A stretch of DNA of 6,899 bases from a bacterium (GTDB lineage Bacteria; Latescibacterota; UBA2968; UBA8231). Numbering within the stretch: the first letter of the stretch is position 1; each line of letters opens with the position of its first letter. The position numbers and the translations under genes were made by a program. This document shows positions 5,261 to 6,899 of this stretch, piece after piece. Below the pieces are notes generated by a model that saw only the letters and a list, made by a program, of their open reading frames with translations, was not told where the DNA came from and searched no databases. The DNA lies in the NCBI GenBank assembly GCA_027593305.1, contig JAQCJA010000254.1, forward strand, positions 1 through 6,899, read 5' to 3'.

Positions 5261-6899
5261 ATGTCCCGCTGGTTCATCGCCGCCATTGTATTGATGGCGG
5301 CGAGTGTCGCCGCCGACGACGAGACCACGGTTATCGATTCCACCGACGCGCGCATGGAGCTTTGGCTCTCCCATCCGCAGCGTACGGCACAAGCGGGCCG
5401 CGCCACGAGTCCCCCGATCATCGACGGCATCGTCGATGATGCGGTATGGGCTGCCGCACCGGTGCAGTCCGGTTTTACCCAGGAAGATCCGGACCAGGGT
5501 GAGGCGGCTTCGGAGCAGACCACGTTCCAGATCCTCTATGACGACGAAGCGCTCTACATCGCCGCCATCTGTTACGACAGCAAGCCGGACAGCATCAAGT
5601 CCGTCCTCTCCCGCCGCGATGACTGGCGCGAGCGTGATCTCGTTGAATTTCATCTGGACCCGCACCACGATCATCAGACCGGATTTTCCTTCATCGTCGG
5701 GCCCTCCGGCTGGATGCGGGATGGTGTCATATTCAACGATGACGACGGCGACCACACGTGGGATGGTGTCTGGGAGGCGCGCACAGCGCGTCGCCCGGAT
5801 GGCTGGAGTGCCGAACTTCGAATCCCCTACCACGTCCTGCGCTTTGGTGAGAAACCGGTATACACCTGGGGCCTCAACGCCTACCGCCATCTCTCCCGTC
5901 GGGCCGAGTGGGACCACTGGAGCTTCACCCCCAGAGGTGTCAATGGCTGGCCCTCCCGTTTTGGTCATCTCGAGGGCATCGAAGGCATCAAGCCCAAACG
6001 CAGTCTGGAGATCATTCCCTTCACGCTGGGGCGCGCAACCTTGACGCGCGCCGGGGATGACGGCCAGAGCCGTACCGATCTGTTCGGTACGGCCGGCGTC
6101 GACCTACGCTACGGCCTGTCCTCCAACATCTCTCTCAACGGCACGATCAATCCTGATTTCGGCCAGATCGATGCGGACCCGGCAGTGCTCAACCTGGGCG
6201 TCTTCGAAACGTTCTTTCGCGAGCGTCGGCCCTTTTTCCTCGAGGGCAATCAGATCTTCGAGACACCCGGGCCCGACATCGCCGGTATCGCCGAACCGAC
6301 ACGCCTGTACCATTCACGACGCATCGGCCGCCAACCGTCGAGAATTGATCTGCCCGACGACAGCGATGAGGTGGACCGTCCGGACAACACGACGATCCTC
6401 GGCGCGGTGAAGGTCTCCGGAAAGACCGAGAGCCGCACCGCCTTCGGCATTCTCAACGCCGTCACGGGCAGCGAGTTCGCTCACATAGACCAGCGCCTCA
6501 CAGATGCCCGGACGGGTGTTGTTGATACGGTACGACGGCGCCACGAGGTAGAACCGACGACAAACTACTTTGTCGGTCGCGTACAGCAGGATGTGTTGAA
6601 CAACTCCACGGTTGGTGCACAGATCACCGCCGTCAACGGCGAGAGTTTTGCTCCCGCCTACGTCGGCGCCGGCGACCTTCACGTGAAGTGGCGCGAGAAC
6701 GCTTATCGCGTCTACAGCCGTCTGGCCGTCAGCCGCGCCGGCCAGGATGAGGATCGCGACACCGGTTGGGAGGGGGTTCTCTACTTCTCCAAGTTCTCCG
6801 GCAACTTCGGTGGCCAGGCCTATCTCGACGCCCGCTCCCGTGGCTTCAACGCCAATGACATGGGCTTCATGAACCGCAACGACCGCAGGCAGGCTGGCA
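5261..6899 (+). CDS. Secreted CBM9-like / DUF5916 domain protein, 5' part only
   Basis: The window holds the first 546 residues and one base of codon 547; the frame is still open. Residues 1-18 are a signal peptide: 'MSRWFIAAIVLMAASVAA', with likely cleavage near residue 17 or 18. Residues 52-240 are a CBM9-like beta-sandwich, recognised by 'PPIIDGIVDDAVWAAAP' (51-67), 'TTFQILYDDEALYIAAICYD' around 87-106 and 'GWSAELRIPYHVLRFG' (181-196). From 249 the DUF5916 region begins. Its signature 'NPDFGQIDADPAVLNLGVFETFF' lies at 297-319, followed by 'ERRPFFLEG' (321-329) and 'LYHSRRIGR' (349-357). In the family the remainder is rich in beta strands and probably forms an outer-membrane barrel. The substrate and role are unknown, though the CBM9-like domain suggests glycan contact. 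The ATG lacks a good ribosome site; an AAAGGA sits about 30 nt upstream (see findings). It follows DUF4097 by 145 bp with a hairpin between, so it is probably a separate unit. Confidence 0.88.
   Translation, partial: MSRWFIAAIVLMAASVAADDETTVIDSTDARMELWLSHPQRTAQAGRATSPPIIDGIVDDAVWAAAPVQSGFTQEDPDQGEAASEQTTFQILYDDEALYIAAICYDSKPDSIKSVLSRRDDWRERDLVEFHLDPHHDHQTGFSFIVGPSGWMRDGVIFNDDDGDHTWDGVWEARTARRPDGWSAELRIPYHVLRFGEKPVYTWGLNAYRHLSRRAEWDHWSFTPRGVNGWPSRFGHLEGIEGIKPKRSLEIIPFTLGRATLTRAGDDGQSRTDLFGTAGVDLRYGLSSNISLNGTINPDFGQIDADPAVLNLGVFETFFRERRPFFLEGNQIFETPGPDIAGIAEPTRLYHSRRIGRQPSRIDLPDDSDEVDRPDNTTILGAVKVSGKTESRTAFGILNAVTGSEFAHIDQRLTDARTGVVDTVRRRHEVEPTTNYFVGRVQQDVLNNSTVGAQITAVNGESFAPAYVGAGDLHVKWRENAYRVYSRLAVSRAGQDEDRDTGWEGVLYFSKFSGNFGGQAYLDARSRGFNANDMGFMNRNDRRQAG

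Noticed and set aside
5183..5968. Minus-strand open frame (261 codons) opposite the DUF5916 gene
   Set aside because: The sense strand encodes clear CBM9/DUF5916 signatures through the same bases.
5304..6044. Plus-strand open frame (246 codons) overlapping the DUF5916 gene in another frame
   Set aside because: The translation is Arg/Ser/Pro-rich low-complexity, typical of an out-of-frame GC-rich read.

Overview
The window is GC-rich bacterial chromosomal DNA, about 60% G+C by eye, with tightly packed genes on both strands. There are no rRNA or tRNA genes, CRISPR arrays or insertion sequences. The gene mix suggests a free-living environmental bacterium: a DUF5916/CBM9 outer-membrane-type protein, a DUF2089-DUF4097 pair, an ACMSD-like amidohydrolase and a BNR-type propeller. 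DUF5916 proteins are common in Bacteroidota, Gemmatimonadota, Acidobacteriota and Latescibacteria-like lineages. The GC content argues against a typical Bacteroidota, and I cannot place the organism more precisely.

Layout. (1) 1-259, minus: the N-terminal part of a PPOX-type (pyridoxamine phosphate oxidase-like) flavoprotein, cut by the window edge. (2) 260-399: a divergent spacer holding a perfect 8-bp hairpin. (3) 400-1287, plus: an amidohydrolase of the ACMSD-like (Amidohydro_2) type. (4) 1291-2280, minus: a cytosolic BNR/sialidase-like beta-propeller, convergent with the amidohydrolase and separated from it by 3 bp. (5) 2336-2743, minus: msrB, just upstream of the propeller gene and probably co-transcribed with it. 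(6) 2744-3005: a divergent control region, strongly AT-rich next to the plus-strand operon, with a perfect 14-bp palindrome. (7) 3006-3464 and 3466-5115, plus: a DUF2089 protein (zinc ribbon plus helix-turn-helix) and a 549-residue DUF4097 beta-solenoid, one base apart. (8) 5116-5260: a spacer with an 11-bp hairpin. (9) 5261-6899, plus: the first 546 residues of a secreted CBM9-DUF5916 protein, cut by the window edge.

The most interesting part is the DUF2089-DUF4097 pair. Both proteins carry the same short helical-hairpin motif (L-x-x-L-x-x-G-x-I-T-x-x-x-A-x-x-L-L), at the C-terminus of the first and the N-terminus of the second, so they may interact through it. The second protein contains fourteen gapless 18-residue repeats. 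They place a histidine at the same position in eleven consecutive repeats and an arginine there in the next three. If the repeats stack as expected, this forms a histidine ladder along one edge of the solenoid. A one-component regulator paired with a cytoplasmic repeat protein that senses or titrates a metal or an anionic polymer is a reasonable hypothesis, but the sequence does not establish it.
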